From: Microbacterium arborescens
GTDB taxonomy: Bacteria; Actinomycetota; Actinomycetes; Actinomycetales; Microbacteriaceae
Direction: 5' to 3'
DNA length: 64,000 nucleotides
NCBI GenBank assembly: GCA_003339645.1
Contig: QNUV01000110.1
Span: forward strand, 1 to 64,000
The notes under the pieces were generated by a model, which searched no databases, was not told where the DNA came from, and saw nothing but the letters and a program-made list of their open reading frames with translations. The position numbers were made by a program, and so were the translations under genes. Of this stretch, positions 36,722-45,958 are shown piece after piece (the stretch's first letter is position 1; every line of letters begins with the position of its first letter).

Positions 36722-39700
36722 TCAGGGCAGGGTGTACGTGAGCGTGAGAGTCGGGCGCTGGCTCGCCGAGGTCGCCTCCCGCGAGAAGATCCGAAGATTA
36801 TCCGCTGAGGTGGTCGAGAGCCGGAGCGTGACAGCCTGCCCGAGGAGCGGGGCGAGCTGCTCGACGGCGAGTGGCACGGTGTACGCGGTGTTGGTGGCGG
36901 ACGCCCCCGACAGCGTTCCGATGGGCCCCGTCCCGCGGATCGCAGTCGGTCGATTGTTCCAGGTCAGCGTCGCCTCGTCCCAGGTGCCGTCCATCAGATG
37001 CACGTCGTGCGCCCCGGTGCTTCCCGCCGAAGGGTCGGTCGAGGTCCGCACGCCGAACGTGGCCGAGACGAGCGTCGCGCCCGGAGGGAGGGTGGGCAGC
37101 GAGAGCCGGAGAAAGCTCTGCTGGCCGACATCACCCCGCGAGACGAGCTGGTTCGAGGTCGCATAGTTCTGCGCCGGCGTGTTGGCGTATCCGGCGGCGT
37201 CCGCGTCGACCGCGACCGTCACCGTCGCCGTCTGCACCGCGGGCACGACCGTCGCCGAGACCGCTGCCGATGCCGCGCTGACGTTTCCTGCAGCGTCGCG
37301 GGCGGCCACGCGGTACCAGTACGTTCCGGATGCCAGTCCGGCATCGGTGTGACTCGTGGTCGTCACGGTGGCGATCCGGACGGACGGGTCGGCGGCGAAG
37401 TCGGCGCTGGCGCCGCGGTAGAGCTCGTAGCCGGATACCCCGACGTCGTCGCTGCTCGCCGGCCACGAGAGCTGGGCTGAGCCACCGCTGACCGTCACGG
37501 CCGGTGTCCCCGGCACGGACGGCGCCGTCGTGTCGGGCGCGGTCACGGTGACCGTCACCTCGCTCGACGCGGGACCGGCGTTGCCGGCGGCGTCGAACGC
37601 AACGACCCGGTACACATAGGTGCCCGGCTCGAGCGGGCCGTCCTGAGCGGTCGTCCCGGCCGTCTGCGCCACCCGGTTGCCGGCCGACACCGCGAACCCG
37701 GGCGTCGTACTGCGGTGGACGTCGTAGCGGACGACTCCGCGGTCATCCGTCGCGGCGGTCCACGAGAGGCCGACCGTCGATCCCGTCGCGTTCGCCTGCA
37801 CGCCCGCGGGCGCGGTCGGAGCCGCCGTGTCCGGGGCCGACAGCGGTGTGAACTCGAGCACGATCACCGGACGGTACGAGCTGTTCGCCGCCTCCGACGA
37901 CCACAGCCGCAGGTTGTCGGCACCCGAGCCCGTCATCCGCAGCGTCGCGTTCTGTCCGAGCAGCGGCCGCAGCGATGCCGTCGAGAGATCGACGCTGTAG
38001 GCCGTGTTGACGGCGGGTGCCTGTCCGAGGCGCCCCGCCGCGGTTCCCGGCGTGGTGGGACGCGAGTTCCACGTGACCGTCGATTCGTTCCAGGCGTCTC
38101 CGATGACTGCGAAATCGGTCGGCTCGACGGTGCCCGCAGACGGGTCGGTCGAGGTACGGAGCTTCAGTGTCACGCGTGTCAGCGCCGTGCCGTTCGGGGC
38201 CGTCGGCAGCGGGGCCGACAGCAGCGACTCGATCTGGCTGGTACCGCCGCGGCTGGAGATCTGCGTGCTCGCGCCGTAGTTCGTGCCGGGCACGCCCTGC
38301 ACCACCATCGCGTCCTCGGCCACCGGGACCGTGACCACGACCGGCTCGACCGATTCGATCGTGACCGCGACGGATGCCGCGGCACCGACGTTGCCGGCGG
38401 CGTCGACCGCCGTGATCTTGTAGTGGTAGACGCCGGGCGCGAGGCCCGCGTCGTCGAACTTCAGGTCGGTGACCTCGGCGACGCGGTTGGTGTCGTCGGC
38501 GACGAAGGCCGCGTCGGAGCCGCGATGCACGCGGTATCCGGTGACGCCGCGGTCATCCGTGGCCGCGGTCCACCGCACCTGCACCGTGCCGTCGACCAGG
38601 GCGGCCGTGGCGGTGGCAGGCGCCGAAGGCGGCGTCGTGTCGGGCGCGGCCACCGTCGCCGGGAGCGAGGCCGGCGAGGCCGCGCTGACGTTGCCGGCCG
38701 CGTCGGATGCGGTCACGCGGTAGTAGTACGTGCCGGGCTCGGGCGCCGGGTCGGTGAACCCGGTGGTCGCCGTTGCGCCGACGACGTTCGCGGCGTTCGC
38801 CGTGAAGTCCGCCGTCGGGCCGCGGTGGACGGTGTAGCCCGTGACCGCGACGTCGTCGGCGACCGCGTCCCACGTCACCGAGATCCCGTCGGCGGCGACC
38901 GTCGCGACCGGGGCTGCGGGCGTCTGCGGAGCCGTCGTGTCGGGGAGGTCGACCTTCGCGGCGTCCGTCGCGGGTCCGACGTTGCCGGCGGCGTCGACCG
39001 CGACCACACGGTAGTACCGCGTACCGGGCACCTGCGCCGTGTCGACGAATACGGTCGTCGCTGTCGACCCGAGCCGCGTGTCCTCGCCGAGGGCGAAATC
39101 GGCCGTCGCGCCGCGGTAGACCGTGTACGACGTCACCGCGTGGTCGTCGGTCGCGGCCGTCCACGACAGGTGCACGCCGTCGGCGAGGGCCTGCGCGGAC
39201 AGCGCCGTCGGCGCGGTCGGCGGGGTGGTGTCGGCGATTCCGATCGCGTGGTGGCGGGCCACCGTCGCCGCGTCGAGCGTCGTCGGGTAGATCGCGAACT
39301 CGTCGAGCTCGCCGTCGAAGTAGAACGACTGGGGCTGGCCGGGCCAGCCGCCGAGGTTGCCGCCGCCGATGCGCCAGTAGCCCTCGCCGGTCTCGGCGCC
39401 CGTCTGTCCGTTCGCGGCCACGAGCTCGCCGTCGACATAGAGCTTGCGTCCCGTCTCGTCGATGACGGCGACGGCGTGGTGCCAGAGGTTGTCGTTGTAC
39501 GACTTCGAGGACTCGACCGTCGCGACATAACCGGGGTACGAGCCCCAGATGAGGCGCCCGTCGTTCGTCATGTACAGCTGCTTGTCGTAGTTCCATCCGT
39601 TGCCGGTCGGGACGTTCTCGAACCCGAACAGCTTGCCGCCCGCGGTCGTGTCGGTGCGGAACCAGATCTCGCCCGAGGTGGTCGGCGAGGGAGCGGTCGG

Positions 39701-42235
39701 CTGAGCCAGCGCTACGGTGCCGGAGTCGTTGCCCGGGAGCGCGACCGATCCGCTGCCGGGGACCGCACCCGAGGGCTGCCTCTGCGCCCCGGAGTTGTAG
39801 GCGCCGGGGCTCGTGCCGAACAGCGACGAGTCGTCCGCCACAGCTCCGGCGTCGTCGAAGCGCCAGTAGAGAGAGGGCTCGGATCCGAAGACGGCGGCCC
39901 CGTATGCGTCCGCCGGCGCCGCGTTCAGGTCGAGGGTGCGGCCCGAGGCCTGATAGTGCGCCGCGACGCGGGCGGGCGCAAGGGCGCTCGGGTAGATCGC
40001 CACCTCGTCGACGAGCCCGCCGAAGAAGTTGCTGGAAGGCTGCCCCGGCCATCCTCCCAGCTGGTCGCCGCCCACTCGCCACACGCCCCAGTACGACTGT
40101 TGGTCGCGGTTGCTGTTGGATCCGACGCGGAGGCCGTCGACGTAGAGCGCCATGCCGCTCGCCCCCTGGGTCGCGACGATGTGGTGCCACTGACCGTCGT
40201 TGAGCGGCTGCGGGCTGGTGACGGTCGACGCACTCCCGATCCAGACGCCGAAGGTGACGCGCCCGTCGTTCTGCATGTAGACGTGGCGGTCGTACGAGCC
40301 GCTGAGGTTCGAGATGTTGGAGCCGGTGCGGGGACGGCCGTTGCCGAAGCCGACGATCTTGCCGCCCGCGGTCGTCGTCGTGTTGATCCACGCCTCCACG
40401 GTGTACGTCGAGGGCCCGAGCCGCAGCTGATCGGTGATGGCGTAGTCATCGACGCCGTCGAACTTCAGCGAGCCGCCCGCGGCGGGCACTGCACCGTCGG
40501 TCGAGACGGTGGCCCCGTCCATCAGGATCGCCGGGACCGCATCGGTGCGGGTCTGCGCGGCCCCTGAGTCGTGAACCCAGGTGCTGTTGGCTGCGCCGGA
40601 CCACAGGCTCACCGGCCCGTCGGCGCGCACGGCGGCGGGATAGTCGGCACCGGCCGCGCGAGCCGTGGCACTGACAGCGGCGGAGCGGGCCGAGGTGTTG
40701 GTGCCGTCACTGGCGGTGACGCGGTACGAGTAGCTCGCACCCGGCGTCACGTTCGTGTCGACGAAGGTGACCTGCGGGCGCTCCCACCACAGCGATTTGC
40801 CGGTGCCGCTCCAGATCGGATCCGTCGCGTTGCCGCGGTAGACGCTGTAGGTCAGGTGGCTGTCGTCGGCGTCCACCACCGTGCGGAAGCGCACCTGGAT
40901 GGTGCCGTCGCTCGTGGCCTGCGCGCTGGCCACGGGCGTGGGCGGAGCACCGGTGTCCTGCGGGCCGAACCGGGTGAGCCCCTGCTGGGCGTGGCCGTTG
41001 ATGGTGGTGAAGTCACCGCCGGACCAGAGGTAGCGCTGCCCGCTCGCATTGCCGGTGGCGACGGCGAGGGCGCGCGGCCCGATGCCCTCGCCGATGCCGT
41101 CGTTGCCGAGCGGGAGCCAGCCGAGCACCTCCATCGAGTCGGGGTTCTGCGCCATGAAATACCGACGGATGCCGTCGTTGAAGGCGTTGATCCCGCTGCA
41201 GTCGTGCGCGTGGCTGGCCGAGTACAGCGTGCCCTGGTACATCACGAGCGACTGGGTCGCGCCGAGGCACGTGTCGCGCCAGACCTGGTCACCCGTGGCC
41301 CAGGAGAAGGCCGCCTTGCCGTCGAACACCCCGCCGCCCGTGCCCTCGTTGCCGATGTAGAAGCGTCCGTCCCCGCCGTCGATGATGGTCTTGGTGACCG
41401 ACGTGTCGGGGATGAAGCCCGGCCCGTAGGTGCGCAGCACATCACCGCCGCTGCCGTCGGCGATGCTCGCGCCGCTGACGATCGCGATCGAGTGCGAGTA
41501 CTGACCGTTGATGGAGAAGAGGTCGCCGCCGACGACCACCTTCGCGCCGTCGGGCGACACGGCGATGGCGCGGCCCTCGTTGACCTGCGGCGGCAGATCG
41601 GTGCGGCCGCGCACCGCGTTGGCGGTCCACGGCAGCAGCGAACCGCTCGTGGCGTCGAAAGCAGCGAAGGCCTGACGGGTCTGGCCGCCCACGGTCGTGA
41701 AGAGCCCGCCGGCGTAGAGCACGTTGCCGTGCAGCGCGAGTGCGGTCACCGTCGAGCCGGGCAGCGGCGCCCGGAAGGGGGCGACCGTGCACGCTTGCAC
41801 GTCGAGCACCGCGATCCGGGCGACGTTGACGCCGCCCACGGTGGAGAAGTTGCCGGCGATGTAGACACGCGACTGATCGGCGCTGACCGTGATGGCCCGC
41901 ACCGTCGGGGTACCGCCGCTGAGCGTGACGCCGAACTGGCATGCGTCGGGCTCACCGGTCTCGGCATCGAGGATGACGAGGGCGTTGCGCGCTCGAGCCG
42001 CATCTGATCGGCCGGCCGGCGGGCGGATCTGCGAGAAGGTGCCACCGGCGACGACTTTGCCGCCGGCCGCACCCAGCGCGTAGACGGTGCCGTTGGTCTG
42101 CCAGGTCGACTGATCGTCGGCGGCGAATGAGACTCCGGGCGAAAGAGCGGATGCCGGCGCGGTGACCCCGGCGACCCCCGCCCCGATGATGAGAGCCATG
42201 ACGACAGCGGCGACGGCCGCGATGCGTGTACGCAC
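36722..42235 (-). CDS. Giant secreted multimodular protein (beta-propeller, LamG, FN3, CBM96)
   Basis: 1837 residues, exported: the signal peptide ends TAPASA-LSPG. Reading from the N-terminus: a delta-60/beta-propeller-like region (about 35-440, repeating words such as VYIAGNFSTVGG and LYAGGLFTTVGG); an FN3 domain; two LamG/concanavalin-like domains (WHHIVATQGASGMALYVDG, WHHAVAVIDETGRKLYVDG); three FN3; a DNRLRE/CBM96 domain (VTVPVAEDAMVVQG); two FN3; and a final CBM96. There is no catalytic domain and no LPXTG-type or obvious membrane anchor. A carbohydrate-binding or adhesive role on the EPS is inferred. The start GTG 42235 follows AATTGGGGAAAACTC. The same CBM96 type occurs in the GH71 enzyme at 52791. 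Confidence 0.88.
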   Translation of the reverse strand: MRTRIAAVAAVVMALIIGAGVAGVTAPASALSPGVSFAADDQSTWQTNGTVYALGAAGGKVVAGGTFSQIRPPAGRSDAARARNALVILDAETGEPDACQFGVTLSGGTPTVRAITVSADQSRVYIAGNFSTVGGVNVARIAVLDVQACTVAPFRAPLPGSTVTALALHGNVLYAGGLFTTVGGQTRQAFAAFDATSGSLLPWTANAVRGRTDLPPQVNEGRAIAVSPDGAKVVVGGDLFSINGQYSHSIAIVSGASIADGSGGDVLRTYGPGFIPDTSVTKTIIDGGDGRFYIGNEGTGGGVFDGKAAFSWATGDQVWRDTCLGATQSLVMYQGTLYSASHAHDCSGINAFNDGIRRYFMAQNPDSMEVLGWLPLGNDGIGEGIGPRALAVATGNASGQRYLWSGGDFTTINGHAQQGLTRFGPQDTGAPPTPVASAQATSDGTIQVRFRTVVDADDSHLTYSVYRGNATDPIWSGTGKSLWWERPQVTFVDTNVTPGASYSYRVTASDGTNTSARSAAVSATARAAGADYPAAVRADGPVSLWSGAANSTWVHDSGAAQTRTDAVPAILMDGATVSTDGAVPAAGGSLKFDGVDDYAITDQLRLGPSTYTVEAWINTTTTAGGKIVGFGNGRPRTGSNISNLSGSYDRHVYMQNDGRVTFGVWIGSASTVTSPQPLNDGQWHHIVATQGASGMALYVDGLRVGSNSNRDQQSYWGVWRVGGDQLGGWPGQPSSNFFGGLVDEVAIYPSALAPARVAAHYQASGRTLDLNAAPADAYGAAVFGSEPSLYWRFDDAGAVADDSSLFGTSPGAYNSGAQRQPSGAVPGSGSVALPGNDSGTVALAQPTAPSPTTSGEIWFRTDTTAGGKLFGFENVPTGNGWNYDKQLYMTNDGRLIWGSYPGYVATVESSKSYNDNLWHHAVAVIDETGRKLYVDGELVAANGQTGAETGEGYWRIGGGNLGGWPGQPQSFYFDGELDEFAIYPTTLDAATVARHHAIGIADTTPPTAPTALSAQALADGVHLSWTAATDDHAVTSYTVYRGATADFALGEDTRLGSTATTVFVDTAQVPGTRYYRVVAVDAAGNVGPATDAAKVDLPDTTAPQTPAAPVATVAADGISVTWDAVADDVAVTGYTVHRGPTADFTANAANVVGATATTGFTDPAPEPGTYYYRVTASDAAGNVSAASPASLPATVAAPDTTPPSAPATATAALVDGTVQVRWTAATDDRGVTGYRVHRGSDAAFVADDTNRVAEVTDLKFDDAGLAPGVYHYKITAVDAAGNVGAAASVAVTIESVEPVVVTVPVAEDAMVVQGVPGTNYGASTQISSRGGTSQIESLLSAPLPTAPNGTALTRVTLKLRTSTDPSAGTVEPTDFAVIGDAWNESTVTWNSRPTTPGTAAGRLGQAPAVNTAYSVDLSTASLRPLLGQNATLRMTGSGADNLRLWSSEAANSSYRPVIVLEFTPLSAPDTAAPTAPAGVQANATGSTVGLSWTAATDDRGVVRYDVHRSTTPGFAVSAGNRVAQTAGTTAQDGPLEPGTYVYRVVAFDAAGNAGPASSEVTVTVTAPDTTAPSVPGTPAVTVSGGSAQLSWPASSDDVGVSGYELYRGASADFAADPSVRIATVTTTSHTDAGLASGTYWYRVAARDAAGNVSAASAAVSATVVPAVQTATVTVAVDADAAGYANTPAQNYATSNQLVSRGDVGQQSFLRLSLPTLPPGATLVSATFGVRTSTDPSAGSTGAHDVHLMDGTWDEATLTWNNRPTAIRGTGPIGTLSGASATNTAYTVPLAVEQLAPLLGQAVTLRLSTTSADNLRIFSREATSASQRPTLTLTYTLP

Positions 42236-42238
42236 GAG

Positions 42239-42312
42239 TTTTCCCCAATTTTGCGCGCCCTCGCGGACGCTCCCCAAGACGCGCGGCCCCCGCCGCACGT
42301 CGTTCCCCCAAG
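42239..42312 (-). promoter_or_regulatory. Leader of the giant gene with three TTGGGG motifs
   Basis: On the minus strand: CTTGGGGGAACG (42301-42312), CTTGGGGA (42271-42278) and AATTGGGGAA (42241-42250). The last serves as the only ribosome-site candidate, 6 bp before GTG 42235. Confidence 0.6.
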
Positions 42313-42349
42313 CCCGGATCGATGCCCCAGCACCAGTCCGACTTCGTGC

Positions 42350-42359
42350 ATCGTACACT
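42350..42359. promoter_or_regulatory. Overlapping divergent -10 elements
   Basis: ATCGTACACT contains TACGAT on the minus strand (42350-42355) and TACACT on the plus strand (42354-42359), sharing two bases. They would serve the giant secreted protein gene and the CDP-alcohol phosphotransferase. No convincing -35 is seen on either side. Confidence 0.4.
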
Positions 42360-42414
42360 GTGGCTCAGGGGACGCATAGGTCGGATTCCGCCGACCGGCG
42401 CGATGGGGGAGACA

Positions 42415-43134
42415 ATGCGATTCGGCGACGCTTGGGGAAGCCTGCGACAGGCCCAGAAGGGCAAGCGAGGCGTCTCGCTGTACTCGCGGTGGGTCAATCG
42501 GCCGCTCGGGCGGGTCTTCGCCGCTGCGGCGGCCTCGGCGGGGATCGGCCCGAACGCGGTGACGGCGGTCTCCGCGCTGGCGACCGTGGCCGGCCTCGTC
42601 GTCATCGGGGCCGTGCCTGCCACGGTCGCGAGCGGCGTCGCCGCTTCGGCGCTGCTGGTCGTCGGCTTCGCGCTGGATGCCGCAGACGGCCAGGTCGCCC
42701 GCCTCACGGGCGCATCGTCGCGCGCCGGTGAGTGGCTCGACCACGTCGTCGATGCGGGGAAGATGGTCGGCGTGCATGCGGCCGTGCTCATCGGTTTCAC
42801 CGCGGGCGGTCGCTCCGGCGGCGCGTGGATGCTCCTGCCGCTCGCGTACGCGCTGGTGTCGGTCGTGCTCTTCTCGGGTCTGACGCTCTACGCACTGCTG
42901 GCACCGCGCTCGAGCGCCGCACCACCGCCGTCGACGCTCCGAGCCGTGCTCCTCCTGCCCGCCGACTACGGCGTCCTCGCCGTCGCATTCGTCCTGTGGG
43001 GAACGCCCGAGGTCTTCGTCATCGTCTATGCGGCACTGCTGCTGGCCACCGCCGGTGTGACGGTGCTGCTCACTCGCAAATGGTTCCGCTCGCTGTCTGC
43101 GCCGATCGACGCCGTCTCGCCACGGACGTTCTAG
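42415..43134 (+). CDS. CDP-alcohol phosphotransferase family protein
   Basis: A 239-residue membrane enzyme of the CDP-alcohol phosphatidyltransferase class. The catalytic motif D-x2-DG-x2-AR-x8-G-x3-D-x3-D is complete in DAADGQVARLTGASS and GEWLDHVVDAGK, with about six hydrophobic helices around it. Members move an alcohol phosphate from a CDP carrier to a lipid or another polyol. Its place in the EPS locus, with a TagD-like cytidylyltransferase, favours a polymer-related substrate over housekeeping phospholipid synthesis. ATG 42415 is preferred over in-frame ATG 42403 because GGGGGAG lies 4-5 bp upstream. Confidence 0.85.
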   Translation: MRFGDAWGSLRQAQKGKRGVSLYSRWVNRPLGRVFAAAAASAGIGPNAVTAVSALATVAGLVVIGAVPATVASGVAASALLVVGFALDAADGQVARLTGASSRAGEWLDHVVDAGKMVGVHAAVLIGFTAGGRSGGAWMLLPLAYALVSVVLFSGLTLYALLAPRSSAAPPPSTLRAVLLLPADYGVLAVAFVLWGTPEVFVIVYAALLLATAGVTVLLTRKWFRSLSAPIDAVSPRTF

Positions 43135-43146
43135 ACCCGAGGCTCA

Positions 43147-43872
43147 TCAGCGCAGCGCCGCGATGACTGCCCGTGCGATCGCCTCGTGCCCTGCGTCGCT
43201 CGGATGCACCCCGTCGGGCGCCAGCAGACCGTCGCCGCCCGCCAAGGGCTGACCGATGTCGAGCCAGGTGGCCCCGACTCGCTGCGCGTCGGCGTGTACG
43301 AGCTCCGACAGCTGCTGCACGCCCTCCGGCGCGTCGTCATGCCACAGCACGTCGGTGACGTAGACGCGACTCTCCGGGTAGACGGCCGCGACCGTGTCGA
43401 AGAACGCGGCGACCTCGGCATCCACCGGGGACCCGCCGACGTCGTTGCGTCCGCCGGACACCACAACGATGTCGGGCACGAGGGCCGCGCCCTCGCGAGC
43501 CATCTCGCCGAAGGTGGGACACTCGTCCCGGCCGCACGCCGCTGGCGCGCCCTCGCCTGTCACCCGCGCGCCGTAGCCCGTACCGCCACGCGCGAGGTTG
43601 CGCACCCGCCAGCCCTCGGCTTCGCCGACGAGACTCGCCCACCCGAGCGACGTGTCGGACGCTCCGGTACCGGCAGTGTACGAATCCCCGAGGAACACCA
43701 CGATCGGATCAGGAGCGCCGTCAACGGCCGAGCTCGGCCGCAGCGCGGCGCCGCCGGCGAGCACGCCGCCGATCGCCAGCGCTGAGAGGGCGACAGCCCA
43801 TACAGGCATCCCACCCCAGTCGGCCGACCACCAGCGTGCGCCGCCGCGCCCCACGCGCCGGGTGGAGCTCAT
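43147..43872 (-). CDS. Membrane-anchored SGNH/GDSL hydrolase
   Basis: A 241-residue esterase-type hydrolase. A membrane or signal segment (VWAVALSALAIGGVLAGGAAL, residues 25-45) places the enzyme outside the cell. SGNH block I is VVFLGDSYTAGTG (Ser), block III is VSGGRNDVGG (Asn), and block V is DGVHPSDAGHEAIA (Asp/His). Such enzymes remove or transfer acyl groups on polysaccharides. It overlaps the upstream acyltransferase by 4 bp, so acylation and deacylation functions are co-translated. Confidence 0.87.
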   Translation of the reverse strand: MSSTRRVGRGGARWWSADWGGMPVWAVALSALAIGGVLAGGAALRPSSAVDGAPDPIVVFLGDSYTAGTGASDTSLGWASLVGEAEGWRVRNLARGGTGYGARVTGEGAPAACGRDECPTFGEMAREGAALVPDIVVVSGGRNDVGGSPVDAEVAAFFDTVAAVYPESRVYVTDVLWHDDAPEGVQQLSELVHADAQRVGATWLDIGQPLAGGDGLLAPDGVHPSDAGHEAIARAVIAALR

Positions 43873-44573
43873 CGTCCGGTCACGATCTCGTCGGTCGCCG
43901 GGATCCACACGTCGTGGGTCGAGGTCTCGTCCCGGTCGAACCAAGCGCCCGACACGGCGCCGCGGAGGGTGGCCGGCACGCCCGCCCACAGCCCCGCGTC
44001 GGGTACGCCGCGGGCACGCGTGAGGACCGATCCCGCGCCGAGAACGGATCTCGGCGGAAGCACGGCGCCGCCGAGGATCAGCACGCGTGTGCCGACGAAC
44101 GACCGTTCTCCGATGGTGACCGGGAACGCGGCCTGAGCATTGCGCCGCAGGTCCACGCTGTGCGACATCACCCGGCTCTGGTGTCCGGCGAGCGAGGCGA
44201 AGGCTCCCAGCGTCAGCGACCCGGAGCAGTCGAGCTGGTGGCGGCTGGTGATCTTCGCGTGATCACCCAGCACGAGGCGCCCCCCGCCGGGCAGATGCCG
44301 GATGAAGACGGGGTGCGACGAGACGAGGTTCCAGCGACCGAGCATCGCATCACGTCCCAGCCGGATCTCGCTCATGTTCTTCACCACGTTCGCCGAACCG
44401 AACGAGGCCCCCGGCCCGAGTTCGAATGACGCGACGCGCCACACGATGCTCGCCCGTGCCCGCGCAGTGGCGTGGATGCGGTGACCGGCGCGGCGCAGGA
44501 GCGCATTCTTCAGAGGGCTCGCAGGCAGCAGCCACAGCGCGAGCCTCAACAGGTCGCGAACCTTGTCAGGCAT
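43869..44573 (-). CDS. Hexapeptide-repeat acyltransferase
   Basis: A 234-residue left-handed beta-helix protein. Hexapeptide-type repeats run through ELGPGASFGSANVV, RLVLGDHAKITSRHQL and VTIGERSFVGTRVLILGGAVLPPRSVLGAGSVL. The closing GLWAGVPATLRG resembles the (Y/W)-x-G-x-PA ending of the family. It probably O-acetylates the EPS sugar or a precursor in the cytoplasm. It overlaps the flippase gene by 8 bp upstream and the SGNH gene by 4 bp downstream. Confidence 0.85.
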   Translation of the reverse strand: MPDKVRDLLRLALWLLPASPLKNALLRRAGHRIHATARARASIVWRVASFELGPGASFGSANVVKNMSEIRLGRDAMLGRWNLVSSHPVFIRHLPGGGRLVLGDHAKITSRHQLDCSGSLTLGAFASLAGHQSRVMSHSVDLRRNAQAAFPVTIGERSFVGTRVLILGGAVLPPRSVLGAGSVLTRARGVPDAGLWAGVPATLRGAVSGAWFDRDETSTHDVWIPATDEIVTGR

Positions 44574-45837
44574 CGATCTCCTCCCGGATGACGGTTCTGT
44601 TGGATCGGATGGTGCGCGAGGCCGCACCCGCTTCGACGGCGCCGCGGGTGACGAGCCCCACCACGACAGCCCCGAGAGCGCCCGGCGCGGCCCACAGGAT
44701 GGCGCCGAGGGCGACGAGCGGGACGACGACGACGGTGCTGACGAGCGTGGCCTGCGCGCCGATGCGCAGGCGTCCGAGCGATGGCAGCAGCGCCTTGGCG
44801 ACGAGCGACTCGAAGAAGTTGACCGCGACGAAGAGCCCCATGAGGACGATGGCCACCGGCACGACCTCGATCTCGCCGTTGCCGAGCCAGCCCAGCGCCG
44901 CACCCCCCGCTATCACGACCGCGAGGCCGATCGCCAGCGACATCCCGCCGCCGACGAGCAGGACGCTCCGTGCCCGCGCGGCGCTCTCGGCCCCGTCCCG
45001 CCGGGGCACCCACCCCTGGGCGACCGTGATGACCGGCTGCAAGGCGACGCCGACCTGCCGCTGGAACTTGTCGACGAGAGCGAAGACCGGTTGTGCCGCC
45101 GGGGCGACGATCGATACGACGACGACCGGAAGGGCGATGTAGACGGCTGATCCGAGCGCCGACCCCATGCCGTGACGCTGATCGGCCAGGATTCGCAGCA
45201 GTCTCGCGGGACGCGGCGCGGATGCGCGGTGGTGTCGAGATGACACGAGGATGCACGCGGTCGAGCATCCGAACGCGGCGATCATGCCGCCGAGCATGCC
45301 CGCCAGCCCCGCCGCGGCTCCCCCGCCGCCGAGCATCAGGACGATGCCGACGCCGGTACCCGCGACGCGCGGCAGCGTTTCGGCGAGGAGGAGCGAGAAC
45401 GGGGCCCCGCGTCCGACGAAGTACCAGTTGGCCGACACGCCGGCTGCCGCCGCCGTCACGGCTCCGAGCGCCGCCAGGCCCGATGACTGCGGTGCGATCG
45501 CGGCTGCGGCGAGGCTGGTCGCCAGGACGATCGGGACGAAGAGGGCGAGCCGGGCCCGGACCGACTCGATGTACGCCGTGCGGCGCGACGGCTCGTCGGC
45601 GACGGCGATGCGGGCCGGGCCCGAGACACCCCAGCCGAATCCGATCGCGGCGGCGGCGATGGCCCCCACGGCTTGTCCGAGCGCGATCGCACCCCAACCG
45701 CGATCGCCCTCTGCCGCGATCATCACCGGAATGGCCGCCAACGATGCGATCGCCAGCAGCCCGATGGACAGGGCGAAACCCGACATCCTGCCGAGCCCGC
45801 CCGAGAGACGACGCAGTCGCCGCCGCACGTCGGACAT
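44566..45837 (-). CDS. Wzx-like polysaccharide flippase
   Basis: A 423-residue integral membrane protein with 11-12 predicted helices and few charged residues between them. The plan matches lipopolysaccharide/EPS repeat-unit exporters of the MATE/MVF superfamily (FALVDKFQRQVGVALQPVI and the C-terminal long helices). It would turn the lipid-linked repeat unit to the outside for Wzy. The start ATG 45837 follows TATCGGGGGA directly, with no standard ribosome site. First gene of a three-gene minus-strand operon. Confidence 0.8.
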   Translation of the reverse strand: MSDVRRRLRRLSGGLGRMSGFALSIGLLAIASLAAIPVMIAAEGDRGWGAIALGQAVGAIAAAAIGFGWGVSGPARIAVADEPSRRTAYIESVRARLALFVPIVLATSLAAAAIAPQSSGLAALGAVTAAAAGVSANWYFVGRGAPFSLLLAETLPRVAGTGVGIVLMLGGGGAAAGLAGMLGGMIAAFGCSTACILVSSRHHRASAPRPARLLRILADQRHGMGSALGSAVYIALPVVVVSIVAPAAQPVFALVDKFQRQVGVALQPVITVAQGWVPRRDGAESAARARSVLLVGGGMSLAIGLAVVIAGGAALGWLGNGEIEVVPVAIVLMGLFVAVNFFESLVAKALLPSLGRLRIGAQATLVSTVVVVPLVALGAILWAAPGALGAVVVGLVTRGAVEAGAASRTIRSNRTVIREEIDA

Positions 45838-45944
45838 TCCCCCGATACCCCCGAATCCGAGCCGCGTCCCCACGCCTGCCCGTTCGGAGGAGACGGTACC
45901 GCATCGGCCCCGCATCTGTCTCCAACCGATCCCGCAGCCGTGTG

Positions 45945-45950
45945 TACGAT
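45945..45950 (+). promoter_or_regulatory. Putative -10 for wcaF-like gene
   Basis: TACGAT ends 8 bases before ATG 45959. The spacing leaves at most a base or two of leader, so the message may be leaderless. Confidence 0.4.
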
Positions 45951-45958
45951 GAGGCGCC

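Noticed and set aside
37715-40567. 950-codon plus-strand open frame opposite the giant gene
   Set aside because: The FN3, LamG and CBM96 modules are on the minus strand. The plus product is Arg/Val-rich shadow sequence.
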